From contig JAEWVR010000018.1 of the NCBI GenBank assembly GCA_023459055.1, positions 233,405 through 297,404 on the forward strand: DNA of 64,000 nucleotides, in the 5' to 3' direction. A model generated the notes under the pieces. The model did not search any database and was not told the origin of the DNA. It worked only from the letters and a program-made list of their open reading frames with translations. The position numbers were made by a program, and so were the translations under genes. Shown in pieces: positions 1 through 9,281 of the stretch (positions are counted from its first letter, which is position 1; the number at the start of each line of letters is the position of its first letter). This DNA comes from Fibrobacterota bacterium. GTDB taxonomy: Bacteria > Fibrobacterota > Chitinivibrionia > Chitinivibrionales > Chitinispirillaceae.

Positions 1-6
1 AATTAT

Positions 7-189
7 ATGGCATTCATAATTTTGACCGATGATGCCCGGGAAGCTGAAGAGTATGAGAACAATAATGCATACTTTAATGAATCAAACGATGCTTCGTTTG
101 AGAAATCAGAAGAACTTTTTATAGAAAGGAGAGAGAATCCGAGGCTACCAATCAACTGGTGGAACTTTGCAAAAATAGTCTCGAAATAA
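7..189 (+). CDS. Possible C-terminal piece of an unknown protein at the window edge
   Basis: Short acidic reading frame (60 codons from the first ATG) that is still open to the left edge, so it may be the end of a longer gene. It has no recognisable domain, no signal peptide and no clear ribosome binding site before the ATG. The C-terminus contains a tryptophan pair (NWWNF). It could equally be a chance frame. I do not recognise it. Confidence 0.25.
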   Translation: MAFIILTDDAREAEEYENNNAYFNESNDASFEKSEELFIERRENPRLPINWWNFAKIVSK

Positions 190-570
190 GCATCAGCAGG
201 TTCATATCTCTAAAAAATATGCCTGCATGTTTAGCAGTTGGAACACCCGCCAAAGATACAATTGAGATTGGCTATTGTTCATTGACTATGCAACTCTGGT
301 TCGTTACACACCAGAATTGATTTTGGCAGGGTGTGTTATCAACTTTATTATTCTACAGATACCTTTTTGTATACTTAGTACTACGATTACTATACTCCGG
401 ATTGATAACCTCAAAAACAATTAATAATAAAGTACAGTATAGTACACAGTACTGGAAAACCTTGTATAAAAGAACGAAGTAACAACGATCTGAAATACTT
501 AGCGCTCAATGGATTACTGTTATGCGCCGCAATCAACTACGCCAATCAGGATTATAGTGTCGACAGACCT
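190..570. other. Gene-less stretch, nothing recognised
   Basis: AT-rich sequence between the edge frame and the 3' end of nikO. I see no coding frame, RNA gene or convincing terminator. Positions 430-455 hold short GTAC-containing repeats of no evident meaning. Confidence 0.5.
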
Positions 571-1296
571 TTACTTCTGCAAACGCAACGGCAATTCAAG
601 CCCATTCTCCTGTAACAGGATCTCATTAGATAACACATCCTTTGTCAACCCGTCCGCAACGATTCTACCGCTATTCATAATAATTGTCCGCTCACAGGTA
701 TCCCAGATGAAATCAAGATCATGCGACACGGTTATTTTTGTTATGTCAAGTTTGCGGACAAGTTCCATTAACAACCGACGGTGACGCGGATCGAGATCTG
801 ATGTAGGTTCATCCATCACGAGTATTTTCGGTTCCATTACAAGTACAGTCGCAAATGCGCAAAACCGTTTCTGCCCCGCACTAAGATGTGCCGGTGCTTT
901 ATCCTTCAAGTGCCACAGCCCGAGATCATGTATAGTTTTATCAACTGTCGATATCAATGCATCACCCTGAACACCCATATTCTGAGGACCGAACATGATA
1001 TCATCATAAACGCTTGACATAAACAACTGATCATCCGCATTCTGGAAAACAAGACCGACAATTTTCCTTATCGCTTCCTGAGTTTTCTTTGTCAGAACAG
1101 TTTTATTAATGGAAATAGTACCCTGTTGCGATATAAAGTAGCCGTTCAGATGATGTACCAGTGTTGACTTTCCGGCACCGTTCCCTCCTGCAATTCCAAC
1201 CGATTCTCTAAATGCAATATCAAGCGAAATCGAATCAATCGCCCGGGTGCCATCATCATAGGTAAAACCAAGATCCTTTATGGAAATATCATACAT
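571..1296 (-). CDS. nikO: Nickel/cobalt ECF-type transporter ATPase
   Basis: Cytoplasmic ATPase that powers metal uptake by the NikMNQO/CbiMNQO transporter. Visible ABC motifs: Walker A GGNGAGKST (residues 37-45), Q-loop around 84-92, signature LSAGQ (138-142), Walker B ILVMDEP with catalytic Glu (158-164), and switch SHD (191-193). At 241 residues it is slightly shorter than typical CbiO proteins. The ATG shares one base with the end of nikQ, so the genes are translationally coupled. The family alone does not separate nickel from cobalt; the upstream nikR makes nickel more likely. Confidence 0.9.
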   Translation of the reverse strand: MYDISIKDLGFTYDDGTRAIDSISLDIAFRESVGIAGGNGAGKSTLVHHLNGYFISQQGTISINKTVLTKKTQEAIRKIVGLVFQNADDQLFMSSVYDDIMFGPQNMGVQGDALISTVDKTIHDLGLWHLKDKAPAHLSAGQKRFCAFATVLVMEPKILVMDEPTSDLDPRHRRLLMELVRKLDITKITVSHDLDFIWDTCERTIIMNSGRIVADGLTKDVLSNEILLQENGLELPLRLQK

Positions 1297-2066
1297 TAGA
1301 ATACAATCCTTATAATTATAAAAAGTCCTGCAAATAGTGCGATTGTCAGAATACGCTTAACAGAAAATTTCATCGCTGGATAATTGACAATATCACCATT
1401 AAATCCGCGCGCGATCATTGCACGGAAAATATGATCCGCATGTGTAGTTGTCCGAAGTAACAGTGCACCTATAAGTTTCGCTGTTGTAAACATTCCTTTT
1501 CCATTACCATCAAATGACCGCATCGATCGTGCCCGCTGCATTCCACGGGCTTCATCAACAAGCAAAAACAGATACCTGTTGAGAAGCAGGAGTTGTGTGA
1601 TAAACACCTTTGGTACATGCAACAGATGCAAGACTTTACACAAGGATGTAAACTGGATACACATCGAAAAAACAAGCATCGAGCTGATTATCACAAAGCT
1701 CTTTGCAACAATAACAAGACCACTAACCATACCGTTACTAAGTGTTACCCCTGCGACTACGCCAAATACCTGACGATCAAAAAAAGGATTAGCCACAGCC
1801 ATAATCAGAATAAATGGCGAAATCATAATCAACCTGTACAGTACAAGTTTAAGTGGGAGACGAAACGCAATCACAGAAAACAGTGGAAATGCACCATACA
1901 TAAGTACTGCAGTAATATTGAATTTTTCTATAGAAGCAACAGACACGATAAACAAAAAAAGAATCGGAACTATTACAACTGAAAGTTGATCACTTCTTAC
2001 TGATGAAAACAGTGTTGATGACCTGTAGCGATGATGATTTAAAAGTGACTCGCGTTCCTTATGCAC
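1296..2066 (-). CDS. nikQ: Nickel/cobalt ECF-type transporter transmembrane subunit
   Basis: CbiQ/EcfT-family membrane protein that couples the ATPase to the substrate-binding component. It has several hydrophobic segments. It also has the two family coupling motifs with Ala-Arg-Gly or Ala-Arg-Ser cores: one around residues 171-185 (EARGMQRARS) and one near 215-225 (AMIARGFNG). The start is GTG one base after the nikMN stop. A downstream in-frame Met exists only deep inside the protein, so the GTG is the credible start. It lies in the operon nikMN-nikQ-nikO. Confidence 0.88.
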   Translation of the reverse strand: MHKERESLLNHHRYRSSTLFSSVRSDQLSVVIVPILFLFIVSVASIEKFNITAVLMYGAFPLFSVIAFRLPLKLVLYRLIMISPFILIMAVANPFFDRQVFGVVAGVTLSNGMVSGLVIVAKSFVIISSMLVFSMCIQFTSLCKVLHLLHVPKVFITQLLLLNRYLFLLVDEARGMQRARSMRSFDGNGKGMFTTAKLIGALLLRTTTHADHIFRAMIARGFNGDIVNYPAMKFSVKRILTIALFAGLFIIIRIVF

Positions 2067-2067
2067 A

Positions 2068-3069
2068 TTACCGGACTTTCTGTGTCTTTGAACGTATGAT
2101 TAATGCTGTTACAATTGCCACGATCAGAAAAACAAGACATCCGGTTACGCCGGCAACCGAAGTCGAAGCCAGTTTTTTTGTTTCATCCTGTAACGCAGCG
2201 GATTTAAATGAATAGTCGGGTAAAAATGCAATTTTTTCCTGAACAGCCTGAAGAGTTCCATGCACTAATTGAGAAAACTTTCCTGTAAATGTTGCAGTGC
2301 TACTTGTTTTCTCAATTGACCATTCAAGTCCATCAGGGTGTGATGATGCAAATAGCGAAAGAACACCGGCTGTGATAATGGACACAACAACGAATGTAAC
2401 CAGGACTTTCCTATCTGGTTTAATGGCAGAACTGGTTTTGAGCATACCCGGTGACGCCTTTACAACAAAGGAAACAACAGCAAAGGTAACAAATCCCTCA
2501 ACAACACCGATTCCCGCATGAATTGGAAGCATAAATATCAAAAATGTTTGAAAAGGCAGCTCGGAAACGCCGGAAACGACTGTCTGAAAAATCACCGCAG
2601 AAGCTCCGGCAAGTAGGCCTGTAAGGGCGGCAGCAATAGATCCGCCAAATATACGTGCCTGCAGAAGCGATTCCCCTGCTATTTTTTTGTAAATTAACGG
2701 ATAGGTAATAAAAGCCGGGAAAAATGCAAGATTAAAAATATTACACCCAAGCGCCAGTATCCCGCCATCAGCAAAGAACATACATTGAATTACCAGCACC
2801 GATGCAAGCGTAATAAATGCACGATATGGACCGAGCAGAATTGACAATAGAAGACCACCACCAAGATGCCCGCTTGAACCGGTTCCCGGAATAGCAAAAT
2901 TGATCATCTGCGCAGCAAAAATAAATGCACCCAATACACCCATTAGTGGTGTTCGTGAATGATCACCCTCCTGAGCAATCTTTTTTGCGCTATAACCGAT
3001 AAGCGCGCCACTAACAACCCAGAACGTACCACCAACAACCGGTGATAATAGTGCATCAGCCATGTGCAT
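2068..3069 (-). CDS. nikMN: Nickel transporter substrate-binding membrane protein, CbiM fused to a PDGLE domain
   Basis: Metal-selecting S component. The N-terminus MHMADALLSP matches CbiM/NikM proteins, whose extreme N-terminal Met-His helps bind the metal. A conserved His lies in GTGSSGHLGGG (63-73). After about residue 220 there is an extra membrane segment and a PDGLEW motif (245-250), the mark of the PDGLE/CbiN-like domain, so the M and N parts are one polypeptide. A GGGAG-like ribosome site lies 5' of the ATG. A 22-bp palindrome precedes it, a likely NikR site. The fusion is a known arrangement for nickel systems. Confidence 0.9.
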   Translation of the reverse strand: MHMADALLSPVVGGTFWVVSGALIGYSAKKIAQEGDHSRTPLMGVLGAFIFAAQMINFAIPGTGSSGHLGGGLLLSILLGPYRAFITLASVLVIQCMFFADGGILALGCNIFNLAFFPAFITYPLIYKKIAGESLLQARIFGGSIAAALTGLLAGASAVIFQTVVSGVSELPFQTFLIFMLPIHAGIGVVEGFVTFAVVSFVVKASPGMLKTSSAIKPDRKVLVTFVVVSIITAGVLSLFASSHPDGLEWSIEKTSSTATFTGKFSQLVHGTLQAVQEKIAFLPDYSFKSAALQDETKKLASTSVAGVTGCLVFLIVAIVTALIIRSKTQKVR

Positions 3070-3094
3070 TGCATAGACTCCCTGAAAAACATCT

Positions 3095-3116
3095 TATTAC
3101 ATATATACGTGTAATA
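3095..3116. promoter_or_regulatory. Putative NikR operator
   Basis: Perfect inverted repeat TATTACA-N8-TGTAATA in the gap between nikR and nikMN, 26 bp before the nikMN start. The position suits Ni-dependent repression of the transporter. The arms differ from the E. coli NikR site, so assignment rests on context. Confidence 0.55.
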
Positions 3117-3164
3117 TATATGAGCACCTATCAGGTAGCACGTTTATTTTATTCGTAGCACAAA

Positions 3165-3608
3165 TTATTTGCTTGAGTCGTCATTCGGATGACTATGTTT
3201 GTGAGTTCTGACTGCGCTGACACTCAGATCCACTTTAAGCACACCGACAAGAGCTCTCATGGACGCAGCCAACTTCTCAACTTCACGAATACACCCTTTT
3301 ACAGCGATTATTTCAAGGCAGTTATGATGATCCATGTGAACATGCTGAGCACTAATAATGATTGATTGATAGTCATGCTGAAGGTCCATAAGTGTCGTTA
3401 CCAGCTCACGTTTATGATGATCATACATCATCGTGATAGCACCGGCGACAACACACCCTTCCATCATCTTTTTATCAGAGAGCTCGTCACGGATCAGATC
3501 CCGGATTGCTTCAGAACGATTCTTATAGCTCTTTGCAGCAATATGTTCATCAAAAGCATCAATAAGCGACTTTTCGAGGGAAATGCCAAAGCGGTAGAGT
3601 TCACTCAT
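3165..3608 (-). CDS. nikR: Nickel-responsive transcriptional regulator
   Basis: Ribbon-helix-helix repressor with a C-terminal ACT-like nickel-sensing domain. Residues 1-45 form the DNA-binding part (RFGISLEKSLIDAFD, then RSEAIRDLIR). The four high-affinity Ni ligands of E. coli NikR (H76, H87, H89, C95) appear here as H78, H89, H91 and C97, an exact shift of two. GGAG lies 6 nt before the ATG. It sits upstream of nikMNQO on the same strand and is the natural regulator of that operon. The His-rich tail (HKHSH) may also bind metal. Confidence 0.93.
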   Translation of the reverse strand: MSELYRFGISLEKSLIDAFDEHIAAKSYKNRSEAIRDLIRDELSDKKMMEGCVVAGAITMMYDHHKRELVTTLMDLQHDYQSIIISAQHVHMDHHNCLEIIAVKGCIREVEKLAASMRALVGVLKVDLSVSAVRTHKHSHPNDDSSK

Positions 3609-3627
3609 TGGGAGCTCCGGGATGATG

Positions 3628-3669
3628 GTAGCAAGTAGCAGGTAGTAAGTAGTAAGTAGAAAGTAGGAA
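3628..3669 (+). repeat. Heptamer array GTAGYAR, six units
   Basis: Six consecutive 7-bp units: GTAGCAA, GTAGCAG, GTAGTAA, GTAGTAA, GTAGAAA, GTAGGAA. The array lies just 3' of the S23-type gene and is in opposite orientation to the array at 4093-4141. Confidence 0.9.
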
Positions 3670-3678
3670 GAATTATGC

Positions 3679-4041
3679 TCATTCTGATTTTAGAATTCCG
3701 TTAATGTACTTATCAAGCAGTTTGCCAACATCATTTATAACCTGAACTAGTTCAGTGTTAATTGGATAACCCAAATCGTTTGATAGTATAAGATAATATT
3801 TGCACTCCTCGATAGAACCTTGCGCGATATTATAAAACCTTACCTTGTCAAGTTTACCTCGTTTAACAAATCCTTCAGCTATATTCGCAGGTATCGAAAC
3901 CGCAGCACGACGAAATTGTGATGTAAGCCCATACATTTCTGATTTAGGGAATGACACAGTCTCTTTATAAACCCCTAAAACAAATTCATGAGCCTTCTGC
4001 CAAACAATCAAGTCCCTAAATGTTTTCGATTTCTCCATCAT
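3679..4041 (-). CDS. Four-helix-bundle protein of the S23 family
   Basis: Small helical protein of the family first found as an ORF inside 23S rRNA intervening sequences. Family hallmarks are visible: a start like FRDLIVWQKAHEFVLGVY, the central QFRRAAVSIPANIAEG motif (about residues 42-57), and a C-terminal helix (ECKYYLILSNDLGY). Length (120 residues) is normal. The molecular function of stand-alone members is unknown. It is flanked by two inverted heptamer arrays, which suggests insertion as a cassette. It is not embedded in rRNA here. Confidence 0.88.
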   Translation of the reverse strand: MMEKSKTFRDLIVWQKAHEFVLGVYKETVSFPKSEMYGLTSQFRRAAVSIPANIAEGFVKRGKLDKVRFYNIAQGSIEECKYYLILSNDLGYPINTELVQVINDVGKLLDKYINGILKSE

Positions 4042-4092
4042 GCTACTCGGTTGAAAAAATTAAAATAAGCATCAAATCTCATGTTCCTCTTT

Positions 4093-4141
4093 CTTCTACT
4101 TGCTACGTGCTACTTGCTACGTACTACTTGTTACGTACTAC
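4093..4141 (-). repeat. Heptamer array GTAGYAV, seven units, inverted relative to 3628-3669
   Basis: On the minus strand seven contiguous 7-bp units can be read: GTAGTAC, GTAACAA, GTAGTAC, GTAGCAA, GTAGCAC, GTAGCAA, GTAGAAG. The slyD stop codon (4138-4140) lies inside the array. Confidence 0.9.
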
Positions 4142-4569
4142 TCCCCAACCACCCCTACCAGCTCAATCTCAAACGTCAAGTCCTTCCCTGCCAGCGGGTG
4201 ATTTGCATCCAGGGTGATTGTTGTATCGTTGAAGTCAATGATTGTCATAACCGCAGTTTGACCTTCCGGACCGCTTAATTGCAGCTGACGGCCGATTTCC
4301 GGTTCAAGATCGTTAGGAAGTCGCTCTCTGTCAAAATTGATTATGAGTTCAGCACGATGCTCACCATACGCATCTGATGACTGGATTGTAACGGTTTTTT
4401 TATCACCCTTTTTCATTCCGTTAACAGCAGAATCAAAACCGGGAATAACCTGTTCACTACCAATTGTAAACTCAAGCGGGTCCCGCCCCTCCGAACTGTC
4501 AAAAACTGAATTATCTGAAAGCGTACCTTTGTAATGGACTTGAACGGTATCACCTGCTTTTGCGATCAT
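4138..4569 (-). CDS. slyD: FKBP-type peptidyl-prolyl isomerase, SlyD-like
   Basis: Cytoplasmic prolyl isomerase and folding chaperone. It shows the split FKBP domain of SlyD proteins: N-terminal FKBP half with VHYKGTLSDNSVFDSS (residues 11-26) and the EFTIGSEQVIPGFDSAV segment, an insert-in-flap domain (about 70-125), then the closing strand TFEIELVGV. At 143 residues it lacks the His/Cys-rich metal tail of E. coli SlyD. AAGGGG lies 5 nt before the ATG. The stop codon is supplied by the heptamer array, so the array reached the very end of the gene. Confidence 0.92.
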   Translation of the reverse strand: MIAKAGDTVQVHYKGTLSDNSVFDSSEGRDPLEFTIGSEQVIPGFDSAVNGMKKGDKKTVTIQSSDAYGEHRAELIINFDRERLPNDLEPEIGRQLQLSGPEGQTAVMTIIDFNDTTITLDANHPLAGKDLTFEIELVGVVGE

Positions 4570-4831
4570 GAAAACCCCTTTTAAAAATGTATTTGTATGT
4601 TTGTGACTTAATATAAAATTCAGAATGGAAAATTCAGAAGAAAATCGTTACGCCATTGCAGTTTTTTTGTATAGTGCCTGCACTACCAATAAACAAGGGA
4701 TTACAGGTAGTGATGTTTACAAAAATATTTACAGATTATTAGAAATAAGTTAGTGTAACTAATTGCAGTTTTAAGAAATAGGAATTGATGATATTGTGAT
4801 GAAGAATAACAATTCACTTGACATTATTCAA

Positions 4832-5209
4832 TCAGTTATCAAGTTCTTGATCACCCTTGATTTTCTGAACGATCGTCTGCATAAAACCAAGCTTCTTTTC
4901 GATGACTTCATACTCCTGTTTGTTTTTAAACTTGACTTCTGATGGATACGCAGTCATTATAAGAGCATTGATATCATGCCTTTGCGATACATTATCGAGA
5001 AATTCGACACCATTCATTTCGGGCATATTGTAATCAGTGACAATAAAATCGGGAGCACCATTTTTTCTTATTTCTTCAATCGCTTCAATAGGATTATCAA
5101 AAAGGACAACATCCTGTACGCCGCCAATTTTTAACCATTCTCCGAGAGCTTCAGTTATGGAACTGGTATCATCAATCACCATAACCTTTTTAATGTCTTT
5201 GTTTTTCAC
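4832..5209 (-). CDS. Stand-alone response-regulator receiver protein
   Basis: CheY-like single receiver domain (125 residues). Visible residues: acidic pair D13-D14, phospho-acceptor D59 in TDYNMPEMNG, switch T86 in MTAYPS, and a Lys near 105-106. There is no output domain, so it acts by protein-protein contact or as a phosphorelay intermediate. The start is GTG with AGGTG 8 nt upstream. No kinase or chemotaxis gene is nearby, so the partner is unknown. Confidence 0.88.
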   Translation of the reverse strand: MKNKDIKKVMVIDDTSSITEALGEWLKIGGVQDVVLFDNPIEAIEEIRKNGAPDFIVTDYNMPEMNGVEFLDNVSQRHDINALIMTAYPSEVKFKNKQEYEVIEKKLGFMQTIVQKIKGDQELDN

Positions 5210-5421
5210 CAGTATTCACCTGCCTGTAGTATAAACGCTCATATATGACAAATGCGACTATCTATTGATACTGTAACAATTTCCCGGAGAAAGCAACACA
5301 GCGTACCAAAGAGTGTATAGAAATAAAATAGCGAAGAAAATGTTTTTTTTCAACTTTTCCTTCGCTTTGGATAAACTTTTTTAATTTACAATTTTGTAAA
5401 ATCAGATAACCGGTAAATAAA

Positions 5422-8409
5422 TCAGGGGATTAACGGTTCACGACTAAAACGGTGCCCTTCCTTCTCCGCAATGTCAAATGCACCGCTTCCGCCAAGTACT
5501 GAAATTATGCTTTCTTTGGAATTAAGAATTTTTTTCACAATATTACACAATTTTTCTGAGTCTGCAGTTAAGATTGATTCACGAACTTTTTGTCTGAATT
5601 CAGCTGTCTGCCCTATCATTTGATCTACCGCTTCACCAAACCCCTGTGCGTGTGGTGACAATGGGGAATCAATTTTTCCGATTGCACCGATAATATTCTG
5701 ATCGATTTTATCCTGATCAATGCCGGCCGCAATCATTTGCAGCCCTTTCTCAAAATGATGCAGCGTATTACCGAGATTTGGGTCACGGTATGATGCACAT
5801 GCAAAAACCGGATGTGCAACAGAAGACACCGACATACCTCCATATGCACCACCCTCAACACGAACTTTATCCCACAGATAGCCAGTTGACAAATAACGAC
5901 TTATGAGATACTGAAGTCCAAAACTTTCGGGTGTCATGGGAGGCATTTTCCAGATTTTTGATACGAAATTTACTGCAGAATTTATTTCAACACCCAGTGC
6001 ACTTACATTCGTTGATTCAGGCAGTGAATAATGCTCTTTTTTAAACACTCCGTCAGGTAACTTGTCAATAAATCCCTTAACATTTTGCAAGATCTGCGAT
6101 GGATCATCAGCTGTTACAGAGACAAACGCAGCGTTTCGGTTGACAACAAGAGCATGTATCTCTTTTATCGATTTTACCACTGCATCAATATCATTATTCT
6201 TAACAATTGTATCAAGGAACCGCAGCTGTGTTATTCCTCCCATAAGTTCATCAAGATAACGTGATTTGGCTACAAACGATGATGCATACGAAATGGCAAA
6301 CTGATGCCCAGATCCGACAACCGACGCATGAAGTCCGTTGCGCTCTTCGAGCAGAATGTCCCTGATCTGCTTCTTATTTGTCAGATCCGGTGATGATAAC
6401 AGGTCGTAGATAATGTCAAGCATTTCAGGGGCATACCCCGCAATGGCCTTTCCATGAATTAATCCGTAGAAAAACAGCGAATCATCAGTACCCGGCATAG
6501 TCTTGCATGACACCGATGCATCAATACCACCTGTTGCGAGTGCAATACGCTTCGCATTATCCTCATAGGAATAGCCTTTGGTACCGCAACGTGTGATCAG
6601 CTCGGCATATATTGACAAATATGGAATAAGCCGTTGAGGCAGACATTGCAGATTAAAACCGATATCAAAATAGACCACACCTGATGTAAAAACCGGGTGA
6701 GTAAACATAATTGATCCATTGTAGATCTCTTTTATTGCAGGCGTTTCTTTGCCTTTAAGTGGAAGATCCGATTTTGATAATTTCGGTAATGTAGCAAGTG
6801 CAGCTTCCGACGGCGGTGTTTTCTGCTGTTGCAGTAATTCATTTGTCAAGGCATGATACTTTTCTTTATCAACAGAAGTAAAACCGCTCGTAAGTTTTTT
6901 AGCCTGTTCAACAGTCTGCTGTTCAAGCTGCTTTCCCATCTCCGATGAAGCCTCAATGACAGCACAGAGCCGGTGATTGTTATCCAGAAGATGCTTATGA
7001 ATAATTTGCTTGAAAAACTCAGGTCCTTTTGCGAACTCATTCTTGATAAATGCAAGCGGTTTTTCAAATGCAAGGTGTGCAAGCGGGTCGCCATCATAGA
7101 TCCAGGAGCGGTAGCAGCGCTCCGCAAGTCTCAGATTATAGGGAAAGTGTGCACCGGTAATTTCCCGTAAACCAAACTCGATCTGACGAATCGAACCTTC
7201 CATAAGCTCGCGGTCAAAACCTTTTTCAATTTCAGATCGCAATGTGTCAAGAATCAGTTTTTCTATAGCTGCTGCATTCTCATAGTTACTCTTGCGAAGG
7301 CCGGCTGCAAAAACAGTCTGGACAAGATCCGCTTCAAATCCACTGATATCATCAAGATCTTCACCAAGTCCGCTGTCAACAAGCGCCCTCTTGAGAGGGC
7401 TACTCTCAGTTCCCAGAAGATAATGCGAAAGAATCCTGCCGCTAAGGGTCAATACCGGATCGGTTGCATCACCAAAAATCCAGACAAGCGCAACCGTTGC
7501 AGTGCCATCATCCTCTTTAGGGGCCGGGGCCGTGATACGAATACTCCGTGGAGTCGACCATAGTGCCTGTGCATTTACCCTTGAGTCAATATCAAGAAAA
7601 CTATAGTTGTCAAGATATTGATCATTGAGAAACCCCAGTGTCTTTTCGGATGGAAGATTACCATAAAGAAAAATGAAGGAATTTGACGGATGATAATACT
7701 TCCGGTGAAACTCTCTGAACTGTTCATAGGTTAAATCGGTAATATGTTCAGGATCACCACCGCTTTCATATGAATAGGTAATATCAGGAAACAAAGTACC
7801 CATAGTTCTTCTGTCAACATGACTTGAGAAATTCGAAAAAACGCCTTTCATCTCATTATAAACAATTCCTTTAATACCGACATCCTTATTGACATCCTCG
7901 ACATCAAAGTGCCACCCTTCCTGATAAAAAGTGTTCTCTGTAATAAGCGGATTAAACACCGCATCACAGTAGACATCAACGAGATTAAAAAAATCCTTTT
8001 CCACCTGTGATGATACCGGGTAGATTGTTTTGTCGGGATAGGTCAGTGCGTTAAGAAATGTCTGAAGCGATCCCTTAAGCAGCTCCTGAAAGGGATCTTT
8101 TATCGGGAATTTCTTTGATCCGCAAAGAACAGAGTGTTCCATAATATGAGGAACTCCCGTGCTGTCGCTTACTGGTGTGCGAAACGCAATAGAGAACAGG
8201 TTGTTTGGATCATCATTAAACAGATGAAGCACACGGGCACCGGTTTTCTGATGCGTAAAAATATAGGCTGTTGCATGCAGCTCGGAAATGGGCTCAACCC
8301 TATCAAGTTTAAAGCCCTTTACAATAGATGATAGATCAAGGTTCTGCTTTGGTACTAAAGATCCCATAACGCTATATTGTGCCTTTCCCGAATAAAATTG
8401 ATGCTGCAC
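5422..8409 (-). CDS. M16C-family zinc metalloprotease, presequence-protease-like
   Basis: Large two-lobed M16 peptidase (995 residues) that encloses and degrades peptides. The inverted zinc motif HxxEH is present as HIMEH (H88, E91, H92), in the setting GVPHIMEHSVLCGSKKFP typical of PreP/insulinase C-type enzymes. A downstream NEMKG segment fits the third-ligand region. There is no signal peptide, so it is probably cytoplasmic. The frame opens with GTG at 8409; an ATG at 8367 begins closer to where homologues start and may be the true start. It is flanked by unrelated genes. Confidence 0.9.
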   Translation of the reverse strand: MQHQFYSGKAQYSVMGSLVPKQNLDLSSIVKGFKLDRVEPISELHATAYIFTHQKTGARVLHLFNDDPNNLFSIAFRTPVSDSTGVPHIMEHSVLCGSKKFPIKDPFQELLKGSLQTFLNALTYPDKTIYPVSSQVEKDFFNLVDVYCDAVFNPLITENTFYQEGWHFDVEDVNKDVGIKGIVYNEMKGVFSNFSSHVDRRTMGTLFPDITYSYESGGDPEHITDLTYEQFREFHRKYYHPSNSFIFLYGNLPSEKTLGFLNDQYLDNYSFLDIDSRVNAQALWSTPRSIRITAPAPKEDDGTATVALVWIFGDATDPVLTLSGRILSHYLLGTESSPLKRALVDSGLGEDLDDISGFEADLVQTVFAAGLRKSNYENAAAIEKLILDTLRSEIEKGFDRELMEGSIRQIEFGLREITGAHFPYNLRLAERCYRSWIYDGDPLAHLAFEKPLAFIKNEFAKGPEFFKQIIHKHLLDNNHRLCAVIEASSEMGKQLEQQTVEQAKKLTSGFTSVDKEKYHALTNELLQQQKTPPSEAALATLPKLSKSDLPLKGKETPAIKEIYNGSIMFTHPVFTSGVVYFDIGFNLQCLPQRLIPYLSIYAELITRCGTKGYSYEDNAKRIALATGGIDASVSCKTMPGTDDSLFFYGLIHGKAIAGYAPEMLDIIYDLLSSPDLTNKKQIRDILLEERNGLHASVVGSGHQFAISYASSFVAKSRYLDELMGGITQLRFLDTIVKNNDIDAVVKSIKEIHALVVNRNAAFVSVTADDPSQILQNVKGFIDKLPDGVFKKEHYSLPESTNVSALGVEINSAVNFVSKIWKMPPMTPESFGLQYLISRYLSTGYLWDKVRVEGGAYGGMSVSSVAHPVFACASYRDPNLGNTLHHFEKGLQMIAAGIDQDKIDQNIIGAIGKIDSPLSPHAQGFGEAVDQMIGQTAEFRQKVRESILTADSEKLCNIVKKILNSKESIISVLGGSGAFDIAEKEGHRFSREPLIP

Positions 8410-8658
8410 AGTGCCGCACTGGTTGCCATTTAACAGATGCTACACTATAAAAAAGTCGGCCGGGCAACGCTGTAAAAAAAGCCCAGTCTTGTAAAATAGC
8501 TCAAGATATACTATTTTACAACAAGTGTGTTACATTGACCGCTCCTTTGGGTTAATTTTTACCACTAAGTGTTCTTTGTCGATATAAGAGACTATTTAAG
8601 CGCTTGATCTTAGTAAGATTAGTATTTTTTTACTCTGTGAAGTTAAAGGAGAATAGAA

Positions 8659-9231
8659 ATGTCAGGAAAAAATGTAATCCTTTTTGGCCCTCCGGGAGCA
8701 GGAAAGGGTACACAGGCTGCAAAACTCAGGGATCTTTTAAACGTGCCACATATCTCGACCGGTGACATGTTCCGGTACCACATGAAAAACAATACCGAAC
8801 TCGGTCAGACCGCCAAAACATATACCGAAAAAGGTCAACTGGTTCCTGATGCCATAACAATTGCAATGGTAAAAGACCGCCTTAGCCAGGATGATATTAA
8901 AGCAGGATTTCTCCTTGATGGATTTCCACGCAGTGTTCCTCAGGCGGAAGCGCTTGACACAATGCTTAAATCAATCAACATCAGTCTCAACCATGTTGTC
9001 AATATCAGTGTTCAGGATGATGAGATCCGGACACGCCTAGCAAAACGTGCAACGATTGAAGGACGTGCTGATGATGCAGATCCGAAGGTGATTCAGAATA
9101 GAATCAATACCTATAAAAATCAGAGTGAACCCTGCCTCGGCTACTATCGCCCTCAGGGACTTGTTCGTGACATTGATGGAATAGGAAGCATTGACCAGGT
9201 ATTTGACAGGATCAGGAAAGTTTTCAATTAA
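8659..9231 (+). CDS. adk: Adenylate kinase
   Basis: Converts ATP and AMP to two ADP. The P-loop GPPGAGKGTQ lies at residues 10-19, the AMP-binding region STGDMFRYHM near 36-45, and DGFPRSVPQA near 86-95. The LID is the short type without the zinc-finger insertion (190 residues). AAGGAG precedes the ATG by 8 nt. It is monocistronic and followed by a strong terminator. Confidence 0.97.
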   Translation: MSGKNVILFGPPGAGKGTQAAKLRDLLNVPHISTGDMFRYHMKNNTELGQTAKTYTEKGQLVPDAITIAMVKDRLSQDDIKAGFLLDGFPRSVPQAEALDTMLKSINISLNHVVNISVQDDEIRTRLAKRATIEGRADDADPKVIQNRINTYKNQSEPCLGYYRPQGLVRDIDGIGSIDQVFDRIRKVFN

Positions 9232-9253
9232 TTACGGAATGAATCTCATTAAT

Positions 9254-9281
9254 AAAAAAGGGCTTTATGAAGCCCTTTTTT
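9254..9281 (+). terminator. Rho-independent terminator of adk
   Basis: Perfect stem AAAAAAGGGCTT / AAGCCCTTTTTT around the loop TATG, ending in a T run, 22 bp after the adk stop. Confidence 0.92.

Noticed and set aside
571..3069. Cobalt transporter for cobalamin synthesis
   Set aside because: The nikR gene directly upstream with all Ni ligands and a palindrome at the transporter, plus the PDGLE fusion, favour nickel; no cob/cbi biosynthesis genes are present.
3628..4141. CRISPR array
   Set aside because: Units are 7 bp, contiguous and without spacers; no cas gene is present.
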